Shown piece by piece: positions 18,125 to 27,921 of a stretch of 62,054 nt of DNA. The position numbers were made by a program, and so were the translations under genes. Source of the DNA: Nitrospirota bacterium (GTDB taxonomy: Bacteria > Nitrospirota > Thermodesulfovibrionia > UBA6902); contig JACQZG010000030.1 of NCBI GenBank assembly GCA_016213935.1, positions 1 to 62,054 on the forward strand, given 5' to 3'. How positions within the stretch are numbered: the first letter of the stretch is position 1; each line of letters starts with the position of its first letter. The notes beneath the pieces were generated by a model that was not told where the DNA came from, did not search any database, and worked only from the letters and a program-made list of their open reading frames with translations.

Positions 18125-18209
18125 GCGAGAGTGGCGGAATTGGCAGACGCGCCAGACTTAGGATCTGGTGCCGCAAGGTGTGGGGGTTCGACTCCCCCCT
18201 CTCGCACCA
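18125..18209 (+). tRNA. tRNA-Leu (anticodon TAG)
   Basis: The acceptor stem GCGAGAG pairs with CTCTCGC at 18199-18205, and ACCA (discriminator plus encoded CCA) follows. The anticodon stem CCAGA/TCTGG encloses CTTAGGA, with anticodon TAG at 18159-18161. A long variable arm (GGTGCCGCAAGGTGT region) and the T arm GGGGGTTCGACTCCCCC confirm a class II leucine tRNA of 85 nt. It reads CUA and other CUN codons. Confidence 0.97.
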
Positions 18210-18225
18210 TATACAACAATTAAAA

Positions 18226-18253
18226 GTGAATAGCTAATAGGGTATAGGCAAAA
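18226..18253. repeat. Heptad tract before the nucleoside transporter
   Basis: Four 7-mers in register: gtgaata, gctaata, gggtata, ggcaaaa. It lies between tRNA-Leu and the Shine-Dalgarno of the transporter. Confidence 0.5.
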
Positions 18254-18263
18254 GGAGGAGTGT

Positions 18264-19571
18264 ATGAATTACAACTTTGTAAGTTTTGCGGGCATATTCA
18301 TTCTGATGGCTTTCGCATGGTGTTTTTCGACAGACAGAAAGGTCGTAAACTGGCGTGTCATCATCTGGGGCACCGCGCTTCAGCTTCTCTTTGCGTTGTT
18401 TGTCTTTATCATCCCTGCAGGCACAAGCCTCTTCCTCTTCCTGAACGACACGGTTGTAAAAGTTCTCTCAGTTGCGAATGAAGGGGCAAAATTTCTCTTC
18501 GGCGTTCTCGCATATCCTCCGGGTACGACAGGGCCGAACGGCGAGCAGTCTTTGGGCTTTATCTTTGTCTTTCAGGCGCTCCCCACTATCATATTTTTCG
18601 CGAGCCTCATGAGTATCCTCTATTACATAGGCGTGATGCCCTGGTTCATAAAGATATTCTCCAGGGCATTCACAAAGCTGATGAAGATAAGCGGGGCTGA
18701 GGCGCTCTGCACTTCAAGCAATATCTTTGTCGGCATCGAGGCGATGACAACGATACGCCCTCATCTTGAGAAGATGACTCGCTCTGAACTCTGCACCATC
18801 CTCACGGCCGGAATGGCGACAATCGCGTCAACGGTATTCGCTCTCTATGTCCTTATACTGCAGAACAAGTTCCCCACCATAGCCGGGCATCTCATATCCG
18901 CTTCTATTTTATCAGCGCCCGCTGCCGTGATAATGTCAAAGCTTCTTATGCCCGAGTCTGAAAAGCCCGTGACACTCGGCATTGATGTTGCGCCTTACTA
19001 TGAAAAAGAGTCTTCCATAATCGAGGCCACGATAAACGGCGCAAACGCGGGGCTGAAGCTTGCCGCCGGGGTAGGCGCGCTTCTTATATCCTTTCTCGGG
19101 CTTGCCGCTCTTGTTAATCTTATGTTAGGCGGAATAGGCGGCAATATAAACAGCCTTGCCGGCATCGGCATGGACTGGTCGCTTACAGGGCTTCTCGGCT
19201 ATCTTTTTTATCCGTTCACGCTCATTATAGGCGTTCCGCCGTCTGACGCATTTGAGATATCAAAGCTGATAGGAGAGAGGGCTGTTCTTACCGAGACCAA
19301 ATCATACATAGACCTTTCCATTCTTCTCGCAGGGAACGCCCTCCATGACCCGCGCTCGGCGTTTCTTGCCACATACGCGCTTTGCGGTTTTGCACATATA
19401 GCCTCGCTTGCCATCTTTGTGGGCGGCACGGCCGCGCTCGCGCCGGGCAGGATAAAGGATCTTTCCGCGGTCGGGCCGAGGGCATTGATTGCCGCAACGC
19501 TTGCGTGCCTGATGACCGCCGCGGTTGCGGGCACATTCTTTTCCGGAAGCTCTATACTTCTTGGGAAGTAG
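18264..19571 (+). CDS. Concentrative nucleoside transporter (NupC/CNT)
   Basis: A 435-aa inner-membrane protein with a strong Shine-Dalgarno (AAAGGAGGAG). CNT family hallmarks are an N-terminal three-helix unit, then GFIFVFQALPTIIFFASLMS, SGAEALCTSSNIFVGIEA, a core TAGMATIASTVFALY and the end segment AGNALHDPRSAFLATYALCG. It imports nucleosides with H+ or Na+. It is likely the first gene of a unit with the flavoprotein that starts 20 bp later. Confidence 0.9.
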   Translation: MNYNFVSFAGIFILMAFAWCFSTDRKVVNWRVIIWGTALQLLFALFVFIIPAGTSLFLFLNDTVVKVLSVANEGAKFLFGVLAYPPGTTGPNGEQSLGFIFVFQALPTIIFFASLMSILYYIGVMPWFIKIFSRAFTKLMKISGAEALCTSSNIFVGIEAMTTIRPHLEKMTRSELCTILTAGMATIASTVFALYVLILQNKFPTIAGHLISASILSAPAAVIMSKLLMPESEKPVTLGIDVAPYYEKESSIIEATINGANAGLKLAAGVGALLISFLGLAALVNLMLGGIGGNINSLAGIGMDWSLTGLLGYLFYPFTLIIGVPPSDAFEISKLIGERAVLTETKSYIDLSILLAGNALHDPRSAFLATYALCGFAHIASLAIFVGGTAALAPGRIKDLSAVGPRALIAATLACLMTAAVAGTFFSGSSILLGK

Positions 19572-19590
19572 AAGTGCGCCCTATTTCTTC

Positions 19591-20745
19591 ATGAAGATGA
19601 ATGAGTATGACGCAATCATCGCGGGCGGAGGGCCGGCAGGCTCGACTGCGGGATACCTCTTAAGCAGGGCAGGGCGCAAAACTGTAATAATAGACAAAAG
19701 AATTTTCCCCAGAAAAAAACTCTGCGCAGGCCTCATAACGTACAAAACCATAAGGCTCATTGAGCGCGTATTCGGGGAGACTCCGGATTCGCTTAAGCAG
19801 AGAGGCATAATCAATTTCGGGTCTGATAAATTCGAAGTCTTTTACAGACAGAAGAGCCTTGCGCTGAATCACTCCGTATATCCTTTTTATTTTATAGACA
19901 GATATCTCTACGATGATTTTCTTTTAAAGAAGGCTGAAGAGGCAGGCGCGGATGTTATCACCGGAGAAAAAGTAGTTTCATGCGATACCTCTTTATGCGA
20001 AGTGACAACCTCATCGGGCAAAAGGCTCAAAGGAAAATTCATTATCGGGGCTGACGGAATCAACAGCGTCGTCAGGCGGCATTTCCCAAAAGAAAGGTTT
20101 AATGAAAATCTCTGGACAGAGGAACTCGGCATAGCAAGAGAAATGCTAATTGAGAGAGGCGCGGTGAAGTTCGATGTGACTCATCCCATGATTTTTTTCG
20201 GCTTTATCAATTACGGCTATGCCTGGATATTCCCGAACAGGGAGAAGCTTGTAATCGGGATATGCGGGGTCAGAAGAAAGATGAAGAAAGAGATTGCAGG
20301 CTCATTCAATGAATTCCTGTCCGCAATCGGCTTGCATGAATTGAAGAATAAAAGGCTTGAAGGCTACACATTACCAATGGGCAATTTCATCAGGCATCCT
20401 GTCTGCGGCAATGTTGCGTTGGTTGGGGATGCTGCCGGGTTTGCTGACCCGATATTTGGTGAAGGCATATTTTACGCCCAAAGGAGCGCTGAGCTTGCAT
20501 CTGAAGCCATTGATATTTTCCTTCGAAACAAAAAGAGGTTCGATGATTTATATTCGGAGATGCTTCAAAAACATATCATGACTGAGCTTGTCTCTGCGAA
20601 GAGGCACAGAAGTTTTTTTTACAACCCGTTAAGCTGTTATTATCTCGGCGCGTTCTTCAGGAACTTTGGCAAAGAATCGGCTGAAACAATTCACGGGATA
20701 AGAAGCCACATGGGGCTGAAGAAGCAGAGAGATCTCAATTTTTAA
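19591..20745 (+). CDS. Geranylgeranyl-reductase-family FAD oxidoreductase
   Basis: The start is ATG 19591 (MKMNEYDAIIAGGGPAGSTA). The 384-aa product has the Rossmann dinucleotide motif GGGPAGST at residues about 11-18, the second FAD motif GADGINSVVR and the third GNVALVGDAAGFADPIFGEG. This layout belongs to flavoproteins that reduce polyprenyl chains, e.g. of lipids or quinones; related enzymes include tetracycline/PHBH-like oxygenases. An isoprenoid-reductase role (for example on menaquinone side chains) is inference. Its stop codon falls within a heptad repeat tract shared with the convergent CopZ-like gene. Confidence 0.8.
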   Translation: MKMNEYDAIIAGGGPAGSTAGYLLSRAGRKTVIIDKRIFPRKKLCAGLITYKTIRLIERVFGETPDSLKQRGIINFGSDKFEVFYRQKSLALNHSVYPFYFIDRYLYDDFLLKKAEEAGADVITGEKVVSCDTSLCEVTTSSGKRLKGKFIIGADGINSVVRRHFPKERFNENLWTEELGIAREMLIERGAVKFDVTHPMIFFGFINYGYAWIFPNREKLVIGICGVRRKMKKEIAGSFNEFLSAIGLHELKNKRLEGYTLPMGNFIRHPVCGNVALVGDAAGFADPIFGEGIFYAQRSAELASEAIDIFLRNKKRFDDLYSEMLQKHIMTELVSAKRHRSFFYNPLSCYYLGAFFRNFGKESAETIHGIRSHMGLKKQRDLNF

Positions 20746-20785
20746 CTCTTGACTCTTTTAACTCTTAACTCTTAACTCTATACCC
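20742..20785. repeat. Heptad tract spanning two convergent stop codons
   Basis: Repeats of ttaactc (20742-20748, ttgactc 20749-20755, then 20758-20764, 20765-20771, 20772-20778), with a 2-nt slip at 20756-20757 and tataccc at the end. It holds the stop of the FAD reductase (TAA 20743-20745) and the stop of the CopZ-like gene (20765-20767). Confidence 0.75.
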
Positions 20786-20968
20786 TGCCTTCCTAACAGC
20801 ATTTTCGATATCTTCCCTGCTTGTTTTCGACTCATCAAATATGACCTTCGCAGAGCCGACGCCTACATCTGATGAAGATATACCGTTAATGCCGGAAAGC
20901 GCTTTCTTCACGGCCATGACGCAGTGGCCGCAGCTCATACCCTCTATTTTCAAAGTTAATTCCGCCAT
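20765..20968 (-). CDS. Heavy-metal-associated (CopZ-like) protein
   Basis: A 67-aa single HMA domain: MAELTLKIEGMSCGHCVMAV, with the metal-binding MSCGHC motif, then KKALSGINGISSSDVGVGSA and the usual end EDIENAVRKAGYRV. It would carry Cu(I) or a similar metal in the cytosol to a P-type ATPase, which is not in this window. The start overlaps the stop of the upstream dehydrogenase by one base (TAATG). Its last three residues are encoded by heptad repeats. Confidence 0.9.
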   Translation of the reverse strand: MAELTLKIEGMSCGHCVMAVKKALSGINGISSSDVGVGSAKVIFDESKTSREDIENAVRKAGYRVKS

Positions 20969-22626
20969 TATCTCCCCCTGTTTTTCGCTTTCATTCGCAC
21001 CTCATCCTTTATCCGTTTCACATGCCCTCTGCCGAGCCCTTTTACTTCGCATCCGAGTTCAAAATACCTGCGGATTTTTTTGTCATCAAGAATTCCGAAG
21101 CAATCTATGACCGCGACGGGCTTGCCCGTCTTCTTTATGACATCGTCAGGGTCAAGGCCGAGGTATTCTTTGTGGCGGACAGCGAATATGACCGCGTCAG
21201 CGTTCTTGAGTGCGGGGCCCAACTTCTGCTCAATCTTCAGATCCTTCAGCTTCTCCTGATTATGAAAGAACCTCTTAAGGCTCTGCCCCTCTTTCGGGTA
21301 GGTATCCTGCTTCTCAAATTCCCACCAGTGATTAAGGTACGGGTCGTGAACCCTTATCTCTGTCCCCATCTGGGCAAGCTTTCTCACGATAAGTTCTGAG
21401 CCGCTGTATCTCGTGTCTCCGACATCCTCTCTGTAAGAGGCGCCGAGGACGAGGATTTCAGCCGCGGCAATCGGCCTGTTCATGTTCCTCAACGCGTCTC
21501 TCGTAAGCTGCGCCACATGGAGAGAACGGGTATCGTTTATGTTTATTGAGAGAGGCGTGATCTTGAATATGTCATCTTCAAACCCGAGTATATGCTTGTA
21601 CGCCCAGATGCCGAGGCCGCCGTCTTTGGGTAAACAGTATCCGCCGATGCCCGGCCCCGGGAAGATGATGTTGCTGTGGGTCGGGCGCACTTTTATGGCG
21701 TTTATCACCTTGACGAGGTCAACGCCGTTAAGCTCTGAAAAGAGGCTCCATTCGTCAAGAAAGGCGAGTGTAGCGGCGCGGAAGCTGTTCTCTATTATCT
21801 TGGCCGTCTCCGATTCAATCGGCCTGTCGAGCACGGTGAGAGGGAACTCTTTTGTGTTTATCACGCTTTTGAGGAATTTCACAACTTTTTCCCTTGCCTC
21901 GCTGTTAATCCCGCTGCATACGCGCCAGAAGTCCCTTATGCTTGAGACATAATTTTTGCCCGGCATCACCCTCTCATAACTATGCGCGAGTACGGGATCT
22001 GATTTAATCTTCCTGCGGCTGAAGACCTTCTTCATTATTGGGTAAGCTATCTGCTCGGTAGTCCCGGGGGCAACAGTAGTTTCTATGAGCACAAGCGCAT
22101 CAGGCCTGATATGCTCAGCGATTATTGCCATAGATTCCTCAAGGGGCGACATGTCGGCATAACCATCATGAACATTGCCGAGTGATTTTTTATAGTAGTC
22201 GCACTGGATATCAACAACAACGACATCGGCAAGGGAGAGGACATCATAGGTATATGTGGCGGTAAGTGTTTTGGACTTGAGGACGCATCTCTTTATCATC
22301 TCTTCGAGTTCAGGGTCTTCGGATTTTATGGGGGAAACGCCTTTATTCAGGAGAGGTATCTTCCAGAAGCTCCTGACGCTCGGCCTCTGCATACCGATGA
22401 CGAATTTTGTATGCCTTCCCCTGCTGTCCCTGCTGTCGGCGATAACAGCAGCCATCGCGGCTCCGACGAAGCCGACGCCCATAACAACGACTATCTCCCG
22501 CCCGGTCTTCTTCTCTTCAAAAACGATATTTTCCAAGCGGGCGAATTCCTTTTTGTAATCCTCTTTCGAAGGCAGCGGAAACCTCGCGCCCGCAGGGCTT
22601 GTGGAATATTCCTTCTTCATCTTCAT
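20968..22626 (-). CDS. UDP-sugar dehydrogenase (UDP-glucose/UDP-ManNAc type)
   Basis: A 552-aa protein, longer than the usual ~430. A ~45-residue N-terminal extension precedes the NAD Rossmann motif VVVMGVGFVGAAMA. The central domain has IETTVAPGTTEQIAYPIMKK. The catalytic Cys is in GPGIGGYCLPKDGG. A C-terminal domain follows, with SYREDVGDTRYSGSELIVRK. It oxidises a UDP-sugar to a uronic acid for surface polysaccharides. Which sugar is used is not clear. A glycan gene cluster is not visible here, and the neighbour is an HMA protein. Shine-Dalgarno AAAGGAG precedes the ATG. Confidence 0.85.
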   Translation of the reverse strand: MKMKKEYSTSPAGARFPLPSKEDYKKEFARLENIVFEEKKTGREIVVVMGVGFVGAAMAAVIADSRDSRGRHTKFVIGMQRPSVRSFWKIPLLNKGVSPIKSEDPELEEMIKRCVLKSKTLTATYTYDVLSLADVVVVDIQCDYYKKSLGNVHDGYADMSPLEESMAIIAEHIRPDALVLIETTVAPGTTEQIAYPIMKKVFSRRKIKSDPVLAHSYERVMPGKNYVSSIRDFWRVCSGINSEAREKVVKFLKSVINTKEFPLTVLDRPIESETAKIIENSFRAATLAFLDEWSLFSELNGVDLVKVINAIKVRPTHSNIIFPGPGIGGYCLPKDGGLGIWAYKHILGFEDDIFKITPLSININDTRSLHVAQLTRDALRNMNRPIAAAEILVLGASYREDVGDTRYSGSELIVRKLAQMGTEIRVHDPYLNHWWEFEKQDTYPKEGQSLKRFFHNQEKLKDLKIEQKLGPALKNADAVIFAVRHKEYLGLDPDDVIKKTGKPVAVIDCFGILDDKKIRRYFELGCEVKGLGRGHVKRIKDEVRMKAKNRGR

Positions 22627-22704
22627 CTTCTCCTTTAATGGATTGCTCCCGTAATTTTAACAAATAGCCTTTGGATATTTCTCAGGAAAAGATAAAAGGC
22701 AGGT

Positions 22705-23226
22705 TTATATAGGCAGATCGACGGACCTGATGATGGCATGGTATAACTTTATGCGTTTCTGCTTCGCGTAACTCCGCATCCTCAGGGCATGGTCGATAAA
22801 GTTTCTGTTCATCATGCTGAAGAGTTCAAACCCGAAAGATTTCGGCTTTGACTTAAATGCGTTTTGAAAATTTTTCTCGCCCGCCGATTCCTCAATGAGT
22901 ATCGCGTATGAGAGGGCGTATTCCATTGAAGGTCGGGATTTTCTGCAGAAATCGATTACTCTCAGTACAATACCGTTCATCGTTCTTAATGAGTGTATAT
23001 TTCGCGAAAGAACTTCAGAAGGGAAGAGCCCTTTTTCAAGCAGGACCTTCTCCCCGCTTTTTATCAGGGAGGCGTGGCTTTTCTCCTCCTGATGAAACTT
23101 CTTCCAGAAATTGGAGTGCGAGGGCAAAGACTTTGAGAAGAATAGGTAGAGCTTCGCTATGTTCGCTTCAAGGGCGATGGATTCTGCGATAAGTTCCTTT
23201 ATGTCAGGTTCTTTGCCCTTATTCAT
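22705..23226 (-). CDS. Ferritin-like domain protein
   Basis: A 173-aa all-helical protein. Candidate di-iron ligands are spaced as in rubrerythrin-like ferritins: SIALEANIAKLY, FHQEEKSHASLI (ExxH), YAILIEESAGEKNF (ExxE-like) and RNFIDHALRM (second His). There is no rubredoxin Cys domain. It may handle iron or peroxide, but the family is diverse and the role is open. It stands alone, divergent from the radical SAM gene. Confidence 0.6.
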   Translation of the reverse strand: MNKGKEPDIKELIAESIALEANIAKLYLFFSKSLPSHSNFWKKFHQEEKSHASLIKSGEKVLLEKGLFPSEVLSRNIHSLRTMNGIVLRVIDFCRKSRPSMEYALSYAILIEESAGEKNFQNAFKSKPKSFGFELFSMMNRNFIDHALRMRSYAKQKRIKLYHAIIRSVDLPI

Positions 23227-23334
23227 CGTTATATCAGAAGGCCGTTTTCGGCTGATCCTAATAAATTATAGCTTATGACACGGTAGAATAATACAGAATT
23301 ATTTTTCAGGCGGCTGTCATGATAAAATCAATAA

Positions 23335-24078
23335 ATGAAGATCAGGGAGATTGAGGCAAAGAGCATTCTGTCAAAGTCTCAGGTCTATGATTACGCCTTG
23401 AATCCGTACGTCGGCTGTGCGCATGCCTGCGTTTACTGCTATGCCAAATTCATGAAGCGGTTCACTGGCCATGCCGAGAGGTGGGGAGACTTTGCTGACG
23501 TAAAGATAAACGCACCCGAACTTTTGGCAAGAGAAGTGAAGAAGAAAAAGACCGGGCGCGTATGGATAAGCGGCGTGTGTGACCCATATCAGCCGCTTGA
23601 GAAAAGGTATATGATCACGAAGAAATGCCTTTCAATTCTTGCTGAGAACGGATGGCCTTTCACGATTCAGACCAAATCGCCTCTTGTCCTTAGGGATATC
23701 GAGATACTGAAGAGTGCGGATGATGCCGAGGTTGGCTTCACCATCACAACTGCTGATGAAAAGGTTAGAAGGCTCTTCGAACCCGGCGCCCCGCCGGTGC
23801 AGAAAAGGATAGAGGCATTGGCAGTGCTTCATTCCGCGGGCATCAGGACATTTGTCATGATAGCGCCGATCCTGCCGGGCGCCGAGGATTTGGCAGTCGA
23901 ATTAAAAGGTAAAGTTGATAATGTGTTTATCGACAGGCTGAACTATCACTACGCAGACTGGTTATACAAAAAACAGGGAATGCAGTGGGCAATGGATGAT
24001 GGCTTTTTCTTGCAAACAGGAAAGGAGTTGTTGAAGGGATTCAAAAAAGAAGGGATTGAATGTCAGGTGTTGTTTTGA
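23335..24078 (+). CDS. SPL-family radical SAM protein
   Basis: A 247-aa protein. The cluster motif NPYVGCAHACVYCYAKFMKR has the CxxxCxxC arrangement of radical SAM enzymes (here C-AHA-C-VY-C). WISGVCDPYQPLEKRYMITK and the C-terminal half match the spore-photoproduct-lyase-like (SplB, COG1533) group. Most members outside spore formers have no known substrate. It is monocistronic, with no Shine-Dalgarno; a TAAAAT lies 6 nt upstream of the ATG. Confidence 0.85.
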   Translation: MKIREIEAKSILSKSQVYDYALNPYVGCAHACVYCYAKFMKRFTGHAERWGDFADVKINAPELLAREVKKKKTGRVWISGVCDPYQPLEKRYMITKKCLSILAENGWPFTIQTKSPLVLRDIEILKSADDAEVGFTITTADEKVRRLFEPGAPPVQKRIEALAVLHSAGIRTFVMIAPILPGAEDLAVELKGKVDNVFIDRLNYHYADWLYKKQGMQWAMDDGFFLQTGKELLKGFKKEGIECQVLF

Positions 24079-24086
24079 GAGGGCAT

Positions 24087-24111
24087 AAGAAAAGGGGCTG
24101 TTAGCAACCCC
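24087..24111 (-). terminator. Intrinsic terminator of tRNA-Ala
   Basis: On the minus strand, GGGGTTG-CTAA-CAGCCCC forms a 7-bp stem followed by TTTTCTT. It lies 13 bp past the tRNA 3' end. It also lies just after the stop of the convergent radical SAM gene. Confidence 0.75.
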
Positions 24112-24123
24112 CGCGGTTTTCAA

Positions 24124-24199
<76 letters not shown>

Positions 24200-24208
24200 A
24201 CAAAAAAA

Positions 24209-24236
24209 GCTATTAGTTGTCAGTGATTAGTGAAAA
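24209..24236. repeat. Heptad tract upstream of tRNA-Ala
   Basis: Four 7-mers in register: gctatta, gttgtca, gtgatta, gtgaaaa. It lies 10 bp upstream of the tRNA 5' end, inside the presumed primary-transcript leader. Confidence 0.6.
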
Positions 24237-24265
24237 ATAAAATCAACTGTTTAAACGCCGGTCAA
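24237..24265 (-). promoter_or_regulatory. Possible tRNA-Ala promoter
   Basis: TTGACC (minus strand, 24260-24265), a 17-bp spacer, and TTTTAT at 24237-24242. The start would be about 30 nt before the tRNA, so the heptad tract would be transcribed. Confidence 0.35.
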
Positions 24266-24366
24266 ACCGCTACTCAGGATTGCGCGCAGATAATTATACC
24301 ATACGGCCTGAGCCTTATTATTATCTTAGCTGTATCCTTTTTCAGGTAAATATTTGAAGCAGTCTT

Positions 24367-24531
24367 TCAGTCGTCCAGCTTTGCTTTTTCAGCAAGCTCA
24401 AGCAGTTTGCTGAATGCCGAGTCCAGAAAAACCGCGATATTAGCCGGATCGCTCAGCGGCGTTCCCGCATATTCCTTTGCAAGCGACAATGTCTGGGTGA
24501 GAGCATAAGTCTTATCTGTTTTAGTGGCCAT
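24367..24531 (-). CDS. Small protein of unknown function (54 aa)
   Basis: ATG 24531 has a strong Shine-Dalgarno (GAGGGGGG, 6 nt upstream). The frame runs MATKTDKTYALTQTLSLAKE, YAGTPLSDPANIAVFLDSAF, SKLLELAEKAKLDD to TGA 24367. It is a soluble, mostly helical, slightly acidic product with no Cys. No family was recognised. It sits alone between tRNA-Ala and the methyltransferase gene; good ribosome binding and normal codon use support a real gene. Confidence 0.6.
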   Translation of the reverse strand: MATKTDKTYALTQTLSLAKEYAGTPLSDPANIAVFLDSAFSKLLELAEKAKLDD

Positions 24532-24587
24532 AATTATCCCCCCTCATTGATTTTTCTAATTATACGATATTGCGGGTGCAAATGCTT

Positions 24588-25313
24588 TCATCTTCCGAGC
24601 ATTTCTTTAATCTCGGCAGTATACTCATCATCTTTAGCATGTATAAATAGCGGGGGGCTGACCTTGAGCCATCTTCCAGCGCCCTTTACAGACTCAATTA
24701 ACGCCATCTTCGCCTCTTCACCCTTTTTGGGGTGAACGAACCTGATCTTTTTCGGCTCAAGCCTCGCTTCCTGAAGCAGGGTGATAAGCTCTACGAGCCT
24801 GAAGGGGTGATAGATGAGATAAAACCTCCCTTTCTCCTTCAGAAGGCGCGATGCAGTCTTAATCAGGCCGGGCAGGGTTATCTTGAGTTCATGCCTTGCG
24901 GCGGCCTTTTCATCATCATGGCTGAGGCGGCCCGTCTTCGGCTTTCTGAACGGAGGATTTGAGAACACGACATCAGCCTTGCCTGAGGGAAAGGACTCTT
25001 TGAGTTTCATGATGTCAGACCTGATTATGCCGACTCTTCCCTCAAGGCCGTTGAGCCTTACATTCTTTTCCGCCCGTTCGGCAAGAGCCTTCTGTATCTC
25101 AACGCCTGTTATGTTTACGCTTTCATGCTTTCTCGCAAGGAGCATTGAGATAACTCCTGAGCCCGCGCCGAGTTCGATGCATCTTTCCTTCTTCTTAAGG
25201 GTGATGAAGTTTTCGAGTATGACCGCGTCTATACTGAAGCGGTAGCCTGTTTTTGACTGGATTATGCGGATATCTTTTATGCTGTCAATCGTCTCGTTTT
25301 CAGCCTGGATCAT
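24588..25313 (-). CDS. tRNA1(Val) A37 N6-methyltransferase-like (TrmN6/YfiC)
   Basis: A 241-aa SAM-dependent methyltransferase. Motif I is RCIELGAGSGVISMLLA, and the amino-methylating signature is VVFSNPPFRKP (NPPF). The N-terminus SIKDIRIIQSKTGYRFSIDA and the C-terminal half match TrmN6-type enzymes that modify A37 of tRNA-Val. It overlaps the upstream phosphatase gene by 4 bp (ATGA), so the pair is coupled. Confidence 0.82.
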   Translation of the reverse strand: MIQAENETIDSIKDIRIIQSKTGYRFSIDAVILENFITLKKKERCIELGAGSGVISMLLARKHESVNITGVEIQKALAERAEKNVRLNGLEGRVGIIRSDIMKLKESFPSGKADVVFSNPPFRKPKTGRLSHDDEKAAARHELKITLPGLIKTASRLLKEKGRFYLIYHPFRLVELITLLQEARLEPKKIRFVHPKKGEEAKMALIESVKGAGRWLKVSPPLFIHAKDDEYTAEIKEMLGR

Positions 25314-25969
25314 CTCTCTATCTCAGACAGAATGCCCGGCAGTTTCGCCATGTCGTCAATAAGATACGCGGCATCCCTGAGCATCTCAGCCGGTCGGAAA
25401 CCGTAGGTTACCGCAATGGTCGTAATGCCTGCTGCATTGCCTGCCGCTATATCATAGTTGCTGTCGCCGATTATGACGGTCTCATCTTTTGAAACTCCGA
25501 ACCTCTCCATCAACTCGATTATCGGCATAGGGGAAGGCTTCTTCTCCGTGACGCTGTCGCTTCCGAGGATGAGGTCAAAGTAATCGAGCAGCCCGATTCC
25601 CCTGAGGACATCTTTTGAAAAGCCCTCCCTCTTGTTTGAGAGCACAGCCTTTTTATACCTGCCGAGTTTAGCAAGCGTATCTTTCACATTAGGATAGGGG
25701 AGCGTGAAATCAAGGAGGTGTTTTGAATAGTAGTCCATAAATCTTTTGCTCACTTCTTCAAAAGGGCTTTCACCCTCAGCCGCAGGAGAGTCTTCCGGTA
25801 TCAAAGAATGGAGCAACTTTGTTATGCCCGAGCCGACCATCCTCTTTGTCTCTTCGACGGAGTAAGGGCCTCGCCCGAAAGGCCCGACCGCGTAATTGAT
25901 GGCGTCTGTTATGTCGCGGCTTGTGTCCGCAAGCGTGCCGTCAAGGTCGAATATGAGGAGTTGCAGCAT
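25310..25969 (-). CDS. gph: HAD phosphatase, phosphoglycolate phosphatase-like
   Basis: The start is ATG 25969 (MLQLLIFDLDGTLADTSRDI); an upstream TTG adds six residues and has no support. The 219-aa product shows HAD motif I DLDGTLAD, motif II LSNKREG, a Lys in TEKKPSPMPI, and motif IV IIGDSNYDIAAGNAAG. Its cap domain is helical (type C1). It would hydrolyse 2-phosphoglycolate from DNA repair or oxygenase side reactions, though HAD specificity is hard to predict. It lies 28 bp after atpC on the same strand. Confidence 0.82.
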   Translation of the reverse strand: MLQLLIFDLDGTLADTSRDITDAINYAVGPFGRGPYSVEETKRMVGSGITKLLHSLIPEDSPAAEGESPFEEVSKRFMDYYSKHLLDFTLPYPNVKDTLAKLGRYKKAVLSNKREGFSKDVLRGIGLLDYFDLILGSDSVTEKKPSPMPIIELMERFGVSKDETVIIGDSNYDIAAGNAAGITTIAVTYGFRPAEMLRDAAYLIDDMAKLPGILSEIER

Positions 25970-25997
25970 TAAATGATTGTATATCAAATGGAGAGGA

Positions 25998-26411
25998 TTA
26001 TCTTATCTGATGCTTTTCCGCTATCTGTATCCTTGCTATGGCCCGCTCAAGCGCCGCTGCCTCCTGGGCATCCTCCATCATCTGTTCATGCCTGAGCTTT
26101 TCTTCGGCGCGTCTTTTCGCCTCTTTTGCCCGTTCCACATCAATATCTTCCGCCTTCTCTGCGCTGTCCGCAAGGATGGTCACCTTATCCATTCCGACTT
26201 CTGCGTAGCCCCAGTTAACAAAGAAGTAACCGGTCTCAGAGCCGTTTTTATATGCGAGCATTCCGACCTTGAGCGTAGTGAGGAAAGGAATATGGTCCGG
26301 AAGCACGCCGAACTCTCCTTCGCTCCCGTGCGCGATGACCTCGTCCACTTCACCTGTGAAAACATGACCGTAGGGCGTGACAATATCCAATGTAAGTTTT
26401 TTATCTGCCAT
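25998..26411 (-). CDS. atpC: F1F0 ATP synthase epsilon subunit
   Basis: A 137-aa epsilon subunit. The beta-sandwich N-terminus is MADKKLTLDIVTPYGHVFTG, then EGEFGVLPDHIPFLTTLKVG. The C-terminal two-helix regulatory tail is AERAKEAKRRAEEKLRHEQM. It is last in the atp operon, 11 bp after atpD. Confidence 0.96.
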   Translation of the reverse strand: MADKKLTLDIVTPYGHVFTGEVDEVIAHGSEGEFGVLPDHIPFLTTLKVGMLAYKNGSETGYFFVNWGYAEVGMDKVTILADSAEKAEDIDVERAKEAKRRAEEKLRHEQMMEDAQEAAALERAIARIQIAEKHQIR

Positions 26412-26422
26412 TTGTTTCCCTA

Positions 26423-27841
<1,419 letters not shown>

Positions 27842-27870
27842 TTATGTCATCCATTATTAAATATCAAAAA

Positions 27871-27916
27871 GTTTTCAGTTTTCAGTTGTTAGTCTAAAAA
27901 CTGAAAACTAACAACT
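27871..27916. repeat. Inverted heptad tract between atpG and atpD
   Basis: gttttca, gttttca, gttgtta, gtctaaa, then aactgaa, aactaac, aacttgt. The right-hand units are reverse complements of the left-hand ones (ttttcag/ctgaaaa, ttgttag/ctaacaa), so the mRNA could form a hairpin between these two cistrons. Confidence 0.75.
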
Positions 27917-27921
27917 TGTAA

